Shown here: piece after piece, positions 46,533 through 59,556 of the stretch
Position numbering within the stretch: the stretch's first letter is position 1
How the letters are laid out: every line of letters begins with the position of its first letter
From: Lantana camara
Taxonomy: Eukaryota > Streptophyta > Magnoliopsida > Lamiales > Verbenaceae
NCBI GenBank assembly: GCA_037501455.1
Contig: CM074855.1
Coordinates: forward strand, 35,311,001-35,375,000
Length of the DNA: 64,000 bases
Reading direction: 5' to 3'
Notes under the pieces: generated by a model
Seen by the model: only the letters and a program-made list of their open reading frames with translations
Told to the model about the DNA's origin: nothing
Database searches by the model: none
Position numbers and translations under genes: made by a program

Positions 46533-48640
46533 ACCTCGTTAATCGTGTTTCTGATTCGTCTCAATTATTCTGAATTTGGTAGAAATTCTTAGGCTTAGAT
46601 GCGAATTAGGTATTCATGAGTTCTTTTAGAAAGCCTGAAATACTAAACTGTAATTTTTCCTGAATTTCTGAAACTGTTTTCTTAAATTGTGTTTTTGAAA
46701 ACCGTTTTGATTGAAATATGTTTAAATCGAATTTTTTAATTTTGGATTGAATTGGTTTTGAGAAACCTAGACACGAAACGGAACACGAAAAGGACGAGCC
46801 TAGGCGTGCTAGCACGTCGCACGCCCAGGCCCGCCGCTGCCGCCCAGCCTGTCCCGCAACCGCGCGGGACGCCTGCCCAGCCCGCCTAGTCACGGCGGGC
46901 GCTGCTGCGCGAAAGTGCCTCGCGCGGCTAGGCCCCTTTTCGGGCCCCTTTTCGTGTTTCGTGTTTTTGTGTTTTCGGTCCGTAAAATCCTGATTTAAAT
47001 TTTATTTTAATTTTATCTTTTAAAATCAGTTTTGCTAAAATAAAATTATTTTAAAATTTTGATTAAATTGAGATTTTTGAGAAATTAAGCGATTTAAATT
47101 TTGGAAAAATTACAATCTTTATTTTCTGAAAATAATGAAAGAATAAAATTATTAATTTTGGAAATTAATTGGAATTTTATTGGTTTGTTGTTTTTCGGGT
47201 TTTATTGAAAAGGCTCTTGAACAAGAATTGCATCTAAGTCGTGTTTTAAGTCATTAGGACTTGAAACGAGAATTTTAATTTATTGGCTAAATTTAAATTC
47301 TCGCTAAAGCATGTTAGGTGATCATGGGTTTAGATCTATGTATGGTTTTAATTTATGCACATGGATGGTTTAAATTGGGGTTGGAGCCCTATATTTGCGT
47401 TTTTCAATTGAGGTTGGAGCCTCACTTATGTGTGTACTGTTATGTGATTTATTATGTGGTTTTCCATATTACTGTTTTTGAGGCCGGGGTATGCCCCGTG
47501 TAATTGTCTAAGGCCAATATGAAGATTGAGCCTTATTACTTGATGTCTTTTTCTTTTTATTGTAATTTGAGAGTAGAGATAGGTGGTGAGGTTTTATTTT
47601 CATTTTGGAGACAATGCACCCATGGAGTAAGATGGACCACATTCAAGTAACAAGGAGGCCATAAGTGAAGACCCCTCAAAATGTTTGGGAGGGGAATCTC
47701 AATTGTTAAATGTAATAGAGATAGGGCTCGTATTTTGTTACCGCTTTCCCTTATGTGATTTAAACTGTTTATGTGGCATGTATGTTAGAACTTGTGATTG
47801 TGGAGTGGCTCCCACTTATCACGCATAAGATAGGTAGAACCCATGATCATTACATGTTAGTATCATGCTAGGACATGTTATCTGTTTATGTGCTTGTTTG
47901 AAATGCATTTAAGTGTACTTGCATTAATCAAGACTAATAAAATTGGATAACATATATGTTGGTGAGGTCGAACCGAACAACTCTTCGGTTGATTCGAAAA
48001 TTCCCATTAAATATTAAGCTCATTTCGAATAATAGGTATTTAATTCGAGATGCAAATTTTGAATTAAATTCCTAGCATTCCATCAATAGGTTTTAAGTTT
48101 AGTAAGTAAAGCTAGTTATTGTCCGCGAGTCGTGGGATAGCTAGTGGAGCTTATTAGTTCTTAGTTACCTAATTGATCATTTTAAATGATCAATATTTCG
48201 TGGTTAATTTTGGCAAGGGCGATGTCCGCGAGTCGTGGGTCGTTCGAACTAAGTTTTGATCATGATCTTATGATTGATGGGTCTAGCTTAAACGCCTAAG
48301 TAAATATGGATGTCGCACGAGTCGTGGGTCCATATTAAAAGATTGGTGATGCAAAAACAATTACTAAGAGTTCTAAAGGTGTTAGAATTGGTAAGTTGTA
48401 CCTACCTAGGATTTTGCTTAGAATGTCCGCGAGTCGTGGGTTCGAGGTAAAATGTTTAGGATCTTAGTACGCATTGGGAAACGTGTTCCTCTTAGATCTT
48501 TGGGAATTATAGATCTTTGAAAAACAGTGGGAGCTACATTAGATTAAAGACCTTATCTTTTGTATATCGTTATAATTCAGCATGCCCACATTTTCTCTGC
48601 TTAGCATTTAGGTTGTAGTTCTGTGATTCTCTACAATATG
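46533..48640 (+). other. Untranslated leader of A' with GC-rich island and four-copy motif
   Basis: About 2.1 kb between PBS and gag. A strongly GC-rich stretch (about 46790-46945) sits in otherwise AT-rich DNA. The GTCCGCGAGTCGTGGG motif recurs at 48120-48136, 48223-48241, 48311-48330 and 48424-48441. From about 47161 the leader aligns with bases 1-1414 of the window, with ~60 bases near 47510 absent from A. The 61- and 95-codon frames here are not convincing genes. Confidence 0.8.
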
Positions 48641-51600
48641 AAATGCAAACCCATTCGTATCCATCCTTAAGTCAAATAAGTTGACCAAGTCCTGACTAAC
48701 TCTAAATGGCTTCGGATCCTAAAATTCATTTTAGAATCCGACTAGAGAAAGGCGTTCTCTAAAGGGCGAAGTTTTCAATTGTGAAAAGTCGACCCGGGCC
48801 AAAAGAGAAGCAATCTGAGGTGAATGGATTTTTCCAAACCACTTAAAAGCAATTGAACCACCTCATAAAAATGTTACAAGGTATAACATTATGGAATTAT
48901 TCAATATTCCAAATGAGGAAACAAGTGCACGCGAACAAGGTCTAAAGATCTTATTTGAAGATCTTATGGTCTCGATCATCAACTGAGAAAAGAGTTCTCA
49001 ATGCACTGATTGCTTACATTGCTTCGACTATCATTCAAACCCTTTATGATCAACTAGAATGATGCTAATGTAGCATAGTTAATCATTTAAGTTGATAATG
49101 GTTGAGAGCATCCTTAAGAAGGAATAAAAGGTTGAGATGGTTAATTCTTCTTCTAAAACTCCCTAAGTTAAAGGCTTGAAGGCCTAAAGAAGAAGAAACC
49201 CTTAAGAGCCCAATGGAGGGGCATGTAAGGGGTACACCCAAAAGACACTAGAGATCAAATAGGACGTTTGCTTCTATGGTAGCAAATAAGGACTTTGAAA
49301 GGGAACTGCAAAGAGTATGAGTACTTTGAAATGTTACCTCGTTTAGTAATTCTACTAGGAATAGAATTCACTAGTCTTGAGTCAATTCTGCATAATCCGT
49401 TGTGCAAAGACTCAAGGCACTAATGTTCTGAACATACAACGAGATAACAAAAGTAAGATGACAAAGCTTCGAATTACTTTGGAACTTTGAGAGACAAAAG
49501 GATTAGCAAGTTAGACATCTTAGGATCATTTTACGAAAATGAACCTGGAGACTTAATTTCCTATGAATCCTGTCTTGAAGGGAAACGTTCCCGAAACATA
49601 GTTTGCGTGAAACGTGGAACGTGCCAAAATTCTAGTGGATTTCGATCCATGCTGATGAGTGTAAGATGCTTAATGTAAGCACTAGATACAATCATCAGTT
49701 TAATCATTATGAATGAATATACTTATTGAAGTACAAATTCGAAACTTATATGAAATTCTTAGAATTTCGAAAGGAGGTTAGGAACCGAAGTAGTCGTAAG
49801 TTATAGGTAAATCGATATGATCGAGATAGCCAATATCTTAGCAATTAATTCCTTAGTCATCTTAGAGATAATAGGATTATCTCTCAGTAAACTAATTCGA
49901 GAACACATTAATGTTTCCGAATGATGGAATGAAACCTAATAGGATATGGTCGATTCCATAGTAAGCTTTACTGACTTATAATCATTCTAGGAATAAACTC
50001 CCAGAATATGCAGTTAGAGATTTTGAATTTTGCACATTCCAAAAAATCAGTCCTTTAGTTGCACTATGCAATGTGGCATACTAAATCCCTAATTGTTCTT
50101 ATCCAAGAATTTAATGGAATCCTCTTAAGTGAAGAGGATAGTGGGAGATAAGCTTGAAATGAGTTCAAGTTTATACAATGATATTGGATATCAGTTTTGC
50201 GATTCCCTTGCACAAAGGTTGTTTGTCTCAGAAGAAGAAAGGCAAGCAAGCAGACCTCAAAGAAATTTGAGGAAAAATATCCATGCCACATATAGAAGAA
50301 ACGAGCCCATCTGATAAAACTTAGCCAAATTTTAGTGTATGTACACGTGTGAAACCCTTCTCTTAAGATGCGTTTAGAACGCTTTCCTAGATAGCCAAGG
50401 AATTACTTGAAGAGGAGACACTGTCAGATTTGAAATCTGAGTAGTGTAAGCAAGCCTTGAAATCCAATATGGATTCCATATACTTAAACCGAGTTTTGAC
50501 CTTGGTTGATCCACCTGATAGGATCAAGCTCCTAGAGCTTCGAGTAAATGAAAAGCATTACAACTTTCTTGACGGTTGAAATGCAAAAGTCCATTTGGAT
50601 TGTGTTTACCATATCTTCATATTCTGACTATGAGATATGATAAATGAATATGAGAACTTTCTTGTTCAATATGAGATTGAAAGAGATTGAAATAAGGTAT
50701 TTCTATAAATCTCATATTCAGTGGGAGTATGCATAAGGTATGCAAATCCCTAAAGTCAATCTGTGGATTGATAAAGGCTTCTAGGATTAGACAATTCGAT
50801 TCCATAGGATAGTCAAATCGTTTGACACAGATGGAAGTCGAATAAGTCTCAAAAGTGTACATAGGAAAGTTAGTGATGTAAGAGTCAATTTTTGGTTCTT
50901 TAGAAAACGACATCCTTCTCATTAGGAATGTCAAGGATGACGTGAAAGTTACCGATTCTTGTTTAAGAAACAATTTGACATGAAAGATCTCAGTGATTAT
51001 CCTATATTCTCGACATTCAGATCTATACAAGATAGATCTAAGAGAATAAAAGGATTATCACAAAATGAGTACATAACCATGGTACTGAAAGGAGTTTAGT
51101 ATGGACAATGGAACATCCCTTTTGAAGAGTATGTGTCCTAAGATAACTTTGAGAAAGTTAAAATGTCCAAAATCCCTTTAAGTGAAAGGGTGCATAATGT
51201 ATGAAAAGTTATGTACTAAATTAGATATGGCGCAACACTAAACGTAGTAGGCCGAATCTAATATGACCTCAGAGAACGTCATTAGATCTCTGTAAAGGAT
51301 GTCCTCAGAGTACTTGAGAAGAAATGAGGATATGTATTAGTTTACAGAGCCCAAAAGATCTTGTTGTTAGAAGGATATTTGATGTAACCGTTCATCAAAC
51401 ATAGATGATTATGAAATCATTGAAAGGATACAACTTCTACCAGAATGGTAATGCAATGTGTTGGAAAGGGGGTTCCAAGGACGGACATTGCAAAACTCGA
51501 CTGTCGTAGTTGAGAACTTAGTCGTATTATATAACTCTAAGTTAAGTGTTTGGGTAAGAAACTCCATCTAACTAGTTAGATGAAGTTCCTAGCATGAAAC

Positions 51601-51850
51601 AACTCCTTTATCATATTGTATGATAAAATGGATGGTTGCTCAAGTAAGAGAACCAAGACCTCACCAAGAGACTGAACACGTGATTACGAATCACTTTATA
51701 AGGAAAAGGTGTTTCCTAAGAGATGTGTAAACAAGAGGGTCACATCAGCAGAGAATATAGCAGATCCACTTTGGAAACGCCCAAAGTCAATAGGCTCTCA
51801 AAGTGCATCTTGAGAAGATGGGACTTAGAATACCTAAATGGCTTTTACGG
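48641..51850 (+). pseudogene. Heavily decayed copia gag-pol of A'
   Basis: The nucleotide order follows A: the gag start near 48641 resembles A 1415 on. The integrase zinc region near 49490-49600 (LGSFYENEPGD, ESCLEGKR) corresponds to A 2750-2815, the RT region near 50880-50950 to the YVDD segment, and RNase H near 51640-51800 to RTKHI/ADPL. Many indels and stops scatter these pieces over all frames; the longest open stretches are about 60 codons. The 137-codon minus frame at 50617-51030 is a shadow. A polypurine tract (51853-51863) and the 3' LTR follow. Confidence 0.85.
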
Positions 51851-51863
51851 GCAAGTGGGAGAT

Positions 51864-54156
51864 TGTTAGGAATAGTGCCCTAGAAAGCCGATTAGTCATA
51901 ATCCGTTTTGGGACTTTCCTAGTATCACAGACAATCTTTGAATAATATACGATTGATTAATATCATAGGCAAACACTTCTTTATATGCTCTTGTTTGGTA
52001 TGCGTTTACTTTAGCTGTGCATGTATGAGAACTCCCCTAATCCTGATGACTTTAGGACTCTACCATTTAGGTGAAATGGTTCATGAAACGAGCCCTATAT
52101 CACATAAGTCATGATTAGTAAAATACTCCAAGCCGATGAGCCCTACAGACAGTGGGAGTGTCAACCTGACTCCTCTAAGGCTTGCTTGTGGGATCACGCC
52201 CTTAAGAAGGACCACCTTGTTTCATGGAGGTACAAAGTGTATAGTTGATACGTGCGTGATACATGAGGGTGCTTACTTTAATAAGTAAGTTCACTGAGGT
52301 GCCCCGTGTGAGAACATTCCTAAATGGGAAAGGAAGTTTCTATTTCAGGAAATGGAAACTTCCAGATTAGGAAATATCTCACGAGTCATTGATGTGATTA
52401 ATTGATCCTTAGACTTGAGGTTCCTTGTCACTTTATGAATTAACTCTGTAGTCTTTGGTATAAGCTTTAAAGGGTGTCGCCTTAGACAACTGATTCAAGG
52501 CTTATGCTGGGGCTGCACAAGTGATTCATGAAAGTGAATGAGAATCAAGAAAGGACCTGCACTTGCATATGCAAGGTGATCTCTTATTGTGTAAGTCATT
52601 CATATACCATATGGAGTCCTTGGCCAAGGCAGTAGATCAAGACATCAAGAAAAGGGTTTCTTGGATTGAGATCAAATGGATATGAAATGCACTTAGCTTT
52701 AAGACCGGATTATTAGGGTTCTGATTATTCCCTTGCCCTAGATCTTGGTTGAGAGATAATAAGTAGGAGGATTGTATCTCACATGAATCAATGACTTAAA
52801 GGTTCTGTCGAATCCGAACATTCCAATTCAGCTAGGGGTTAAACACCTGTTGCTAGACTATGGTCGTTTAATCTGTGGACTGATTAATTAATTAGTGAAT
52901 TAATTAATTAGGGTCACTGCTAATTGAATTGAGAACCTAGAGGGTCACACACAACAACTTGGTTGCATGAGTTGAGGCTTTAAAATGATTAAACGAGTTA
53001 ATCAAGCCAAGAGGGTTCCACACGTGTGAAACCACACGTGTGGCTCACGTGAGTGACACGTGTCATTGTGACACGTGTCACACACGTGTATAAATATATG
53101 TGTATATTTATTTATGTATTAAATAATTAATGTGATTAATTATTTAATAGACTTTGGTTTAATTTTGAATTAAAAAGAAAGTCTTATTTTGGAGAAAAAT
53201 AATCTAGTTAATTAATTATGAATTAATTAATTAGATAAAATAAGTTATTTATTTTAAATAAATAAAGTATAAAATTATCCAAAAATAGTTTGGATATTTT
53301 TTAGCTCTCTTGAAAGTTGATTTGAATTAGAATTCAAAGTCAAAGTCAAAATTACTTGATGATCAAGTAATAGGAGAGAGAGAGACCAAAATCCTAGCCC
53401 ATTAAGGACTAGGAATTTCGTCCCTCCCCTTTCTTATATATAGGGGAGCTCATGCTCCCCTTTAGAGCTAATCGAATTCTTTTGGTTCATGTGTTGAACA
53501 CCATCCTTTCTCCAAGATAAAACGAAACCCTAGGTTAAGCCTAAACACTAACTAGAGAACTAGCATCCTTACTAGTTAGATTGTAGCCAAGTTGGTGGAC
53601 TATCTCTAGAGAGCTTCAAGTTAGAAGTTTTGAAGATTCGAGCTTTACCAAAAAGTGGGGATCAAGCAAAACGATCAGAAGGGATGATGAAACGATTCTG
53701 AACCCGACGTGAAGCGAATGAAAAAATCGAACCAAAGAAGATGGCGAAAACCGTTCGTCCATATCCTGAAGGATGAATTTTTTCACGAGGGTTTTGTGAC
53801 TGGCAGTTTTCTACTTTCGCAAAACTGGTTTTCGAAGGGAGTTTCAATCCTGCTTTTCTCGTTTCATGTTTCTTTCTTTATGTTATATTGTTAAGAACAT
53901 CTCTAACATGAATTGAATCTAGGTTGGTATGGATTGCTATCCCGACAATGGATTCTGAAGTAGAAAGAGACTTTCGAGGGACGGGTTGTCAAGCCGCGAG
54001 AAGAGCGTTCTTGGGTGGCTTGAAACGCTTCAAGAAAGAATAAAAGAAAAGTAAGTTTTCTATCTCTACGAATTTGGTTACACGATTGCGAGTCCAAGAT
54101 CCTTTTGTTGGAAAAATTTTTAAATTCCGCTGCTTTCTGATTCGTGTTTTCCAACA
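51864..54156 (+). repeat. 3' LTR of element A'
   Basis: Nearly identical to the 5' LTR; includes a two-base CA expansion in the CACGTG cluster. Ends CCAACA, then AAAAT and the resumed B LTR. Confidence 0.95.
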
Positions 54157-54161
54157 AAAAT

Positions 54162-55811
54162 ATGGCAAGGGGGTCAGCTATTTATAGGCAAAATCCGGAG
54201 GGCATTTTGGTGATTTTAGGCATAAAATTGAGGGGCATTTTCGTCATTTGTTTAACCGCGTACAAACGGCGTACCGACCGGCCAATCGGATCACGCCACG
54301 TGGTAGCTCTCTCCGCCGCGGACACAACGCCGCCAACCACGCGCCGACACGTGGCCACATGCGCCCCCACGCGCCGCCACAAGTCGGCCAAGTGGTTGGC
54401 GCGTGTGAAAACGCGTAGCTTCCACCAGACATTGACACGTGTCCGGGTCTGGTCCTACCCGGACCGGACCCGGTTTGACCCTGCCCGAATATGGTCCGAC
54501 CCTATCCGTTTGAACCGGTTCTGACCCGAACCGGTGACCCGTTGACCCTACCGGTCAACACCCAATCTCGTCCGCCCATTTGCGCTGACGCGGCGCGATC
54601 TCGGCCGCACACGTGGCGCGCCACGCGGCTGCCTAGTCAGTGCCACCTGGGACCCGCCTGCTGACGTGGCATGCCACGAGTACAGCCACGTCAGCACCGA
54701 AATTTTTTTTTTTTTTTCGATGAAAATTTTATTTTCTCCAAAATAAAATTCCGGGCATTTCCAACTCTTTGGAACTTGATTTATTTTCTTAAAATAAATT
54801 CCTTGGCTATTTTCAAACACTTTCAAAATTCATTTCTCTTTCTCCTTTTAATATTTTCTCTTTGGGTTTTCAATTGGGGCTTGCAGGGGGACCTGCAGGA
54901 CTAATTAATTTTAGCTCCAAACGGATTAATATATTATCATCTCATGATAATAATTAATTACCGTTTAACAATATTTAATTCCACTAAATAAATATTGTTG
55001 TACTCTAAAATTAATTAAATTATTCACGAATTTCTCGATCTAGAATAATTTCGCATTTTACTCCTCCGTGTAAATATCCATGAAAAATAAATTGCAACTA
55101 CTATCATTTATTTTTCATCTCTAATTTGAAATTTATTGATTTGCCTTTAAGTTCAAATTCTCTGTATGTGAAACACATTCAACATACAACTTCGGTGACA
55201 TATCACGCGAAGTGCTTTGGCCAAAGTCTTATTCGAACTTTTGCAAATCTATTTCAAGGATATCTCTTACCTTCCAGCAAGGCCACAGATTCCTCGATCA
55301 ATATAACTCTTTAGCGCATTTCATATAATCGCTGAACATACAAAGTATTTTGGCCACCCGTTACCGAGACCTCACTTCGAGTATGTTACAGTGACTAACA
55401 CTACATGCCTAAAGCCGAAATATTATCAGGATTAAGAGTACAATGCTTCCTGAGATTTTATTCATTTTAGATAGCAATATAAAATAAATAATCTCAGTGG
55501 TCCAGTTCGATGTTTCCAATCCTATTGAAAATCATCAACGTGTTATAATTGGAATCACCATTCCCTATGACGAAAGACTAATCATCTTATATAACCACGT
55601 TATAGTCTTGATAAGAACATATTCTTATCTTGCCGACTAGAACTTTAATGACACGTGATTTCGGTATTCAAAGTCTTTTCCTATGAAACACGTTTCATAT
55701 GAGAATACCACCACACGTCATTAATTATTAATATGTGAAATACTCACAACTCGCTGTAAATTCAGTTTTATTAATTCAACAAATTGAATTTTCAGGGCAC
55801 TATTCCCAACA
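54162..55811 (-). repeat. 5' LTR of element B, right part
   Basis: Continues the LTR interrupted at 44226, starting ATGGCAAGGGGGTCAGC. Ends TTCCCAACA; minus-strand start TGTTGGGAATA. Short frames here match those in the left LTR and are not genes. Confidence 0.93.
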
Positions 55812-55816
55812 AGCAC

Positions 55817-56901
55817 GACGTATGAGTCTTAGTTAGTTACACTTTCGACCTCCCTCCCGACCCAAGATAGAGGGGTCAATTTATGCCTGTGAAAATGATC
55901 GGGTGACAAAGTCTTTCGACCTCCCCAGTTGAGATGCCAGTCAAGGATCATGCAAGATGTACATTAAATACAGATAATCTCCTGACCTATTTCACTTAAG
56001 CGCACCATACCTACAACCATCAACTCTATAGATGCATTTAATGCACATTAAGTATGTGTACTTAGACATGTACAAAGGCCCACCACCATAATACTTGTAG
56101 AATTAATCTCAGTTGGTAAACACATCCATGCACTTTTCGAGTACTTTAATTTACTTATAAGATTCTCGAGCTAATTCTTGATTTAGGCATCAGGGGATTT
56201 ATGTCATCATGACCACCTGTGACCCGACGTAGTTCACTATTTTTTTCCCTTGTCCCATTTTCAGGTTGAGAAGACTTTCTTTCAAATAAATTATTGAGTC
56301 ATCAAGCTGATCGATTGAGCAACTTTATCAGCCACCAAATTCCGACATGATGATATAATATAACATTAATTATAATATATCAAATATATTTTTTCATATT
56401 AGCAAATTATATTAACAAAATATTAGCCATATTATCTATTAATTGATTATAACAAAAAAAAATTAGTAACACTAATGTGAACTAATTGTTTCTATGTTAT
56501 ATTATAAATCACCTTCAAACCCTCTACCTCTATATCACATCTCTTTCTCGTCTCTCTCTCTATCCCCCGAACCACCACTGTGGCAATATCCCAAAATCAA
56601 TTTTTCTCGATCAAATCTCGCTTTTTTCAACCGTCTTTGTTTTCAATCCTCTCGATCAAATCTTGCTCTAAACTATTTTTGGATAGTTCACTCAATATTA
56701 ATATCGTCATCACTACGTTTGATTATGTCTATAATCTACCAAAAATTATTTTTTCTTAAACATGATCAATTCTGCGTTTAGAAAGACAATATATCTCATT
56801 TGATAATAGAAATTTTATTCTTTAATAATTATATTCATTCGCTTTAATACAATTTTATTAAATTTATATTGAAGCAGTATAATTTTAATATTACAACATA
56901 T
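55817..56901. other. Spacer without recognisable gene
   Basis: 55817-56340 has mixed composition with GACCTCCC and TCGACCTCCC repeats. 56486-56781 is a CT-rich stretch that could look like a 5' UTR but leads into no gene. Confidence 0.6.
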
Positions 56902-56999
56902 AAAGTATTTGGTTGTGTGCACCATTATTTACATAAAACCTTTTTAGTCCGACAGGATGTCACTTTTGTTGATGAAAAAAGATTTGTGCACTTCACGTA
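56902..56999 (+). pseudogene. Possible copia integrase C-terminal scrap
   Basis: Reading from 56902, VFGCVHHYLHK and, in the same frame, FLVRQDVTFVDEKRFV resemble the RIWGCPAYVK and VFVSRNATFLEE segments of copia integrase. About 50 residues that normally separate them are absent. Weak, short similarity. Confidence 0.35.
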
Positions 57000-57412
57000 G
57001 GTCGTTTGGAGAGCCCTCCCGCAACTTGTGTTTTAGGTGATATGCGACCAATTCTAGTCATATTTAGGATTTAAATTATTCGTAAACTAGTTAGTAAAGT
57101 AGAAGTCAATCCAAAATATTTTTTCAATAAATATAGTTAGAATTGATAACATTTCGCATAAAACACAAATAGTAAATTCCACCAATGGTTCATATGAAAC
57201 GTTCATGTCTTTTCCGTCCAAAAAGTTAATAGTGGAACTTAAATTGTAACTTCATTAAAATGTTGAGACTAAAAGTTAAATAAAAATATCGAACCTACAC
57301 TAAAATTTTATGCCATGTGGTAATAAAATTGTATTTTAAAAAAAAATTTCAATCCCAAAATATATTATTATATAACTCATATATGAGATTTTTATAAAAT
57401 GAAAGATATAAG

Positions 57413-57678
57413 CTTTAGCAATATTCAATTGAAAACACTCCTTTGTCAAAATTTATAATATGCATTATTTTGTTGTCTTTCAATTTGTTAGACGTCTCTT
57501 ATTATAATAAACATTTTAAATTGTAGATTTTAAAATTGAAAATTTTGGCATGTTAGTTTCACATGCTTTAGTAATATGTAATTGAAACATTCCATTTGCC
57601 AAAATTTATAATGTGATTAATTTATTGTCTTTTAATTCATTAGACATCTCTTATTATAACAAACACTTTAAATTGTAG
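57413..57678. repeat. Direct repeat, two ~113-bp copies
   Basis: 57413-57526 and 57566-57678 both start CTTTAG(C/T)AATAT and end TTTAAATTGTAG. AT-rich, diverged by roughly 15-20%; origin unknown. Confidence 0.75.
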
Positions 57679-58457
57679 GCAAAATTGACATCTTATATTA
57701 TTAAATTTGAATACAATTAATTAATATCTTAATATTAAAAGAATCCTTATTGAATTATACATGTTTTTAATCAATTAAAAAAATCTCAATTCTTCTCTAT
57801 GAAGAGTCTTGTTTTAAGTTAATAAGTAGTTTTTTTAATAATTTTTAAGTTAATAATTTATAATATGTATTTACATAATTATCCTTGATTAAAATTATTA
57901 ATATAATTATTATGAGGGTATTTTGGCTGATCTCAAAATTTTAAGAAACCAAAAAACCCAACTCACACTTTTATAATATATATAGATATAAATTATTAAT
58001 ATACTAAGAATAACACAGAACCGAAAAAAATAAAAATTTGACATGAATAAATTTTATGAGTAAAAAATAAATAGAAAGGATACAATAAAAAAACAAAAAG
58101 AATATTTATTATTATGCGCGGGCATGATTTATAGTGTCAATATCATATAATTTGGCTTAATTAGATTTACAACTGTTTGGATTTTTTTTCTAAATTTTGA
58201 TTTAAAAAAAGGAAATTTTGGCGCGTATGCATTACTTAGCAAGTTCATGATTTCTGGTGCATATTTTAAAAAATACAAAGTCTTTTATAGTAGTTTTTGA
58301 TATACGAAATTTTTTATGATAATTTGACATAATACATGGGTGATGAGGGGAATTTACTCTTTTTGCATATCAATTGAAATAATAACCTTAATCATTAAAT
58401 TGTTCCACAATGTTGATTCATAAAAACACATTGGATATGATACATGCACTTGGGCCT
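57679..58457. other. AT-rich spacer with a Helitron-like head (57905-57979, tentative)
   Basis: The minus strand from 57979 reads TCTATATATATTATAAAAG, a typical plant Helitron start (TC, preceded by A). It then continues GTGTGAGTTGGGTTTTTT, similar to the sequence next to 32540. No matching 3' end was found. GGCCT (58453-58457) is the left duplication of LTR F. Confidence 0.4.
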
Positions 58458-59431
58458 TGTAACGCCCCAATTTCCGGTTATTCAGGTACGCACGACACGT
58501 GTGAGTTTTCCGAGAGTTAGGATTGATTCTAATTCTTTAGCTTATTAAATTCTTAACTTTCATAAAAATCATATGCATTATATTTCAACATGTTTACGTA
58601 GAATTATGTGAAATATGTATCAACTTGCGAAATATTATAGAAATTGGATTTAATTGTTGTGGGAATTAATTGCCGAATGTGCCTTAATTGCTTATATGTC
58701 CTTACTTGTCCATTTCTTTTAAATTAGAGGACTAAATTGTATGAGATTTTGTTTGGATTTAATTGGTATAGTTTAATTAATATAGAAGCTAATTGCATGA
58801 ACTTGATAACTTGGGGACTTAATAACAATTTATGGTGAGTCACCCCATCTCTTGGAAACATCACGTAATATATGCATCTCTTTCATCTGTTCATTTCATA
58901 AAAACAAACATATCATATTTCCTCCTTTTTTCTCTCGATCAAACACCAAATAAGAAGGAAGAATAGATTCATCATCATCAAGTTATTTCTCCATCAAGAT
59001 TTGTGAACTTTGGAGCTCAATCATCATCTCAACTTCATCTTCATCTTTTAATTTCTTCAAAGGTAGAGATGGGATATATGTGTGATTTCTTGAGATTTTT
59101 TGTATGAAGCTAGGGTTGGGATTTGTATGAAATAATTTGTGAATTTATTGATGGAAGAATGATTATAGCCTTTTAATTTGAATTGGTGCTTGAATTCTTG
59201 AGATTTATGAAAATATATGATGAGTTCATATGAGTTTAAAAGTGATGAGTTTTGATGATCAAAGCATGTTTCCATGGATTAAACGTTGCTTAATTGATAT
59301 ATATGATCATATACATGTTATATGTTAATTTGAAGTTGAATTCTAGCTTTGGTTTGGTGTGAAAATGGATTGGGAGCCAAAATTTGAGCTTGCCCTGTTT
59401 TCCCCAAAGCTTTTGCTACTGCTGGAGTTGT

Positions 59432-59556
59432 GGTCGCGCCCGCGACCATTTCGTGACCATTTTTGGTCGGGGCCGCGACCAACAATTCGAAAAGTTGGCC
59501 AATTTCAGTCGTGGCCGCGATTGATTTTCAATACAATTTTGTCACGGCCGCGACAC
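59432..59556. repeat. GGTCGCG-type palindromes, LTR F
   Basis: Copies at 59432-59447 (GGTCGCGCCCGCGACC), 59465-59480, about 59508-59521 and 59541-59556. Confidence 0.8.

Larger units (their letters stand above)
44227..54156 (+). mobile_element. Ty1/copia element A' (9930 bp), nested in the LTR of B
   Basis: LTRs are 2291 and 2293 bp, with TG...CA ends and a perfect AAAAT duplication (44222-44226, 54157-54161). By eye the LTRs differ at only about ten places, mostly transitions, so insertion is recent. The coding interior is riddled with stops and indels compared with A, far more decayed than the LTRs. This suggests that an already defective copy was mobilised in trans. Confidence 0.95.
36619..55811 (-). 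mobile_element. Ty1/copia element B, interrupted by element A'
   Basis: Orientation is minus: PBS (43634-43646) lies next to the right LTR and a polypurine tract (38834-38845) next to the left LTR. The target duplication AGCAC is perfect (36614-36618, 55812-55816). The LTRs are about 2215 and 2228 bp once A' and its AAAAT duplication are removed. The interior is 4.8 kb and decayed. Where A' entered, the left LTR gives the uninterrupted version (GAGAAAATATGGCAAGG near 37191). Confidence 0.94.

Noticed and set aside
50617..51030. 137-codon minus frame inside A'
   Set aside because: It lies opposite the degenerate RT region of A', which aligns with A on the plus strand.
56486..56781. Possible 5' UTR or first exon of a host gene (CT-rich, CTCTATATCAC)
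   Set aside because: No coding sequence or splice context follows; only TE remnants and AT-rich DNA downstream.
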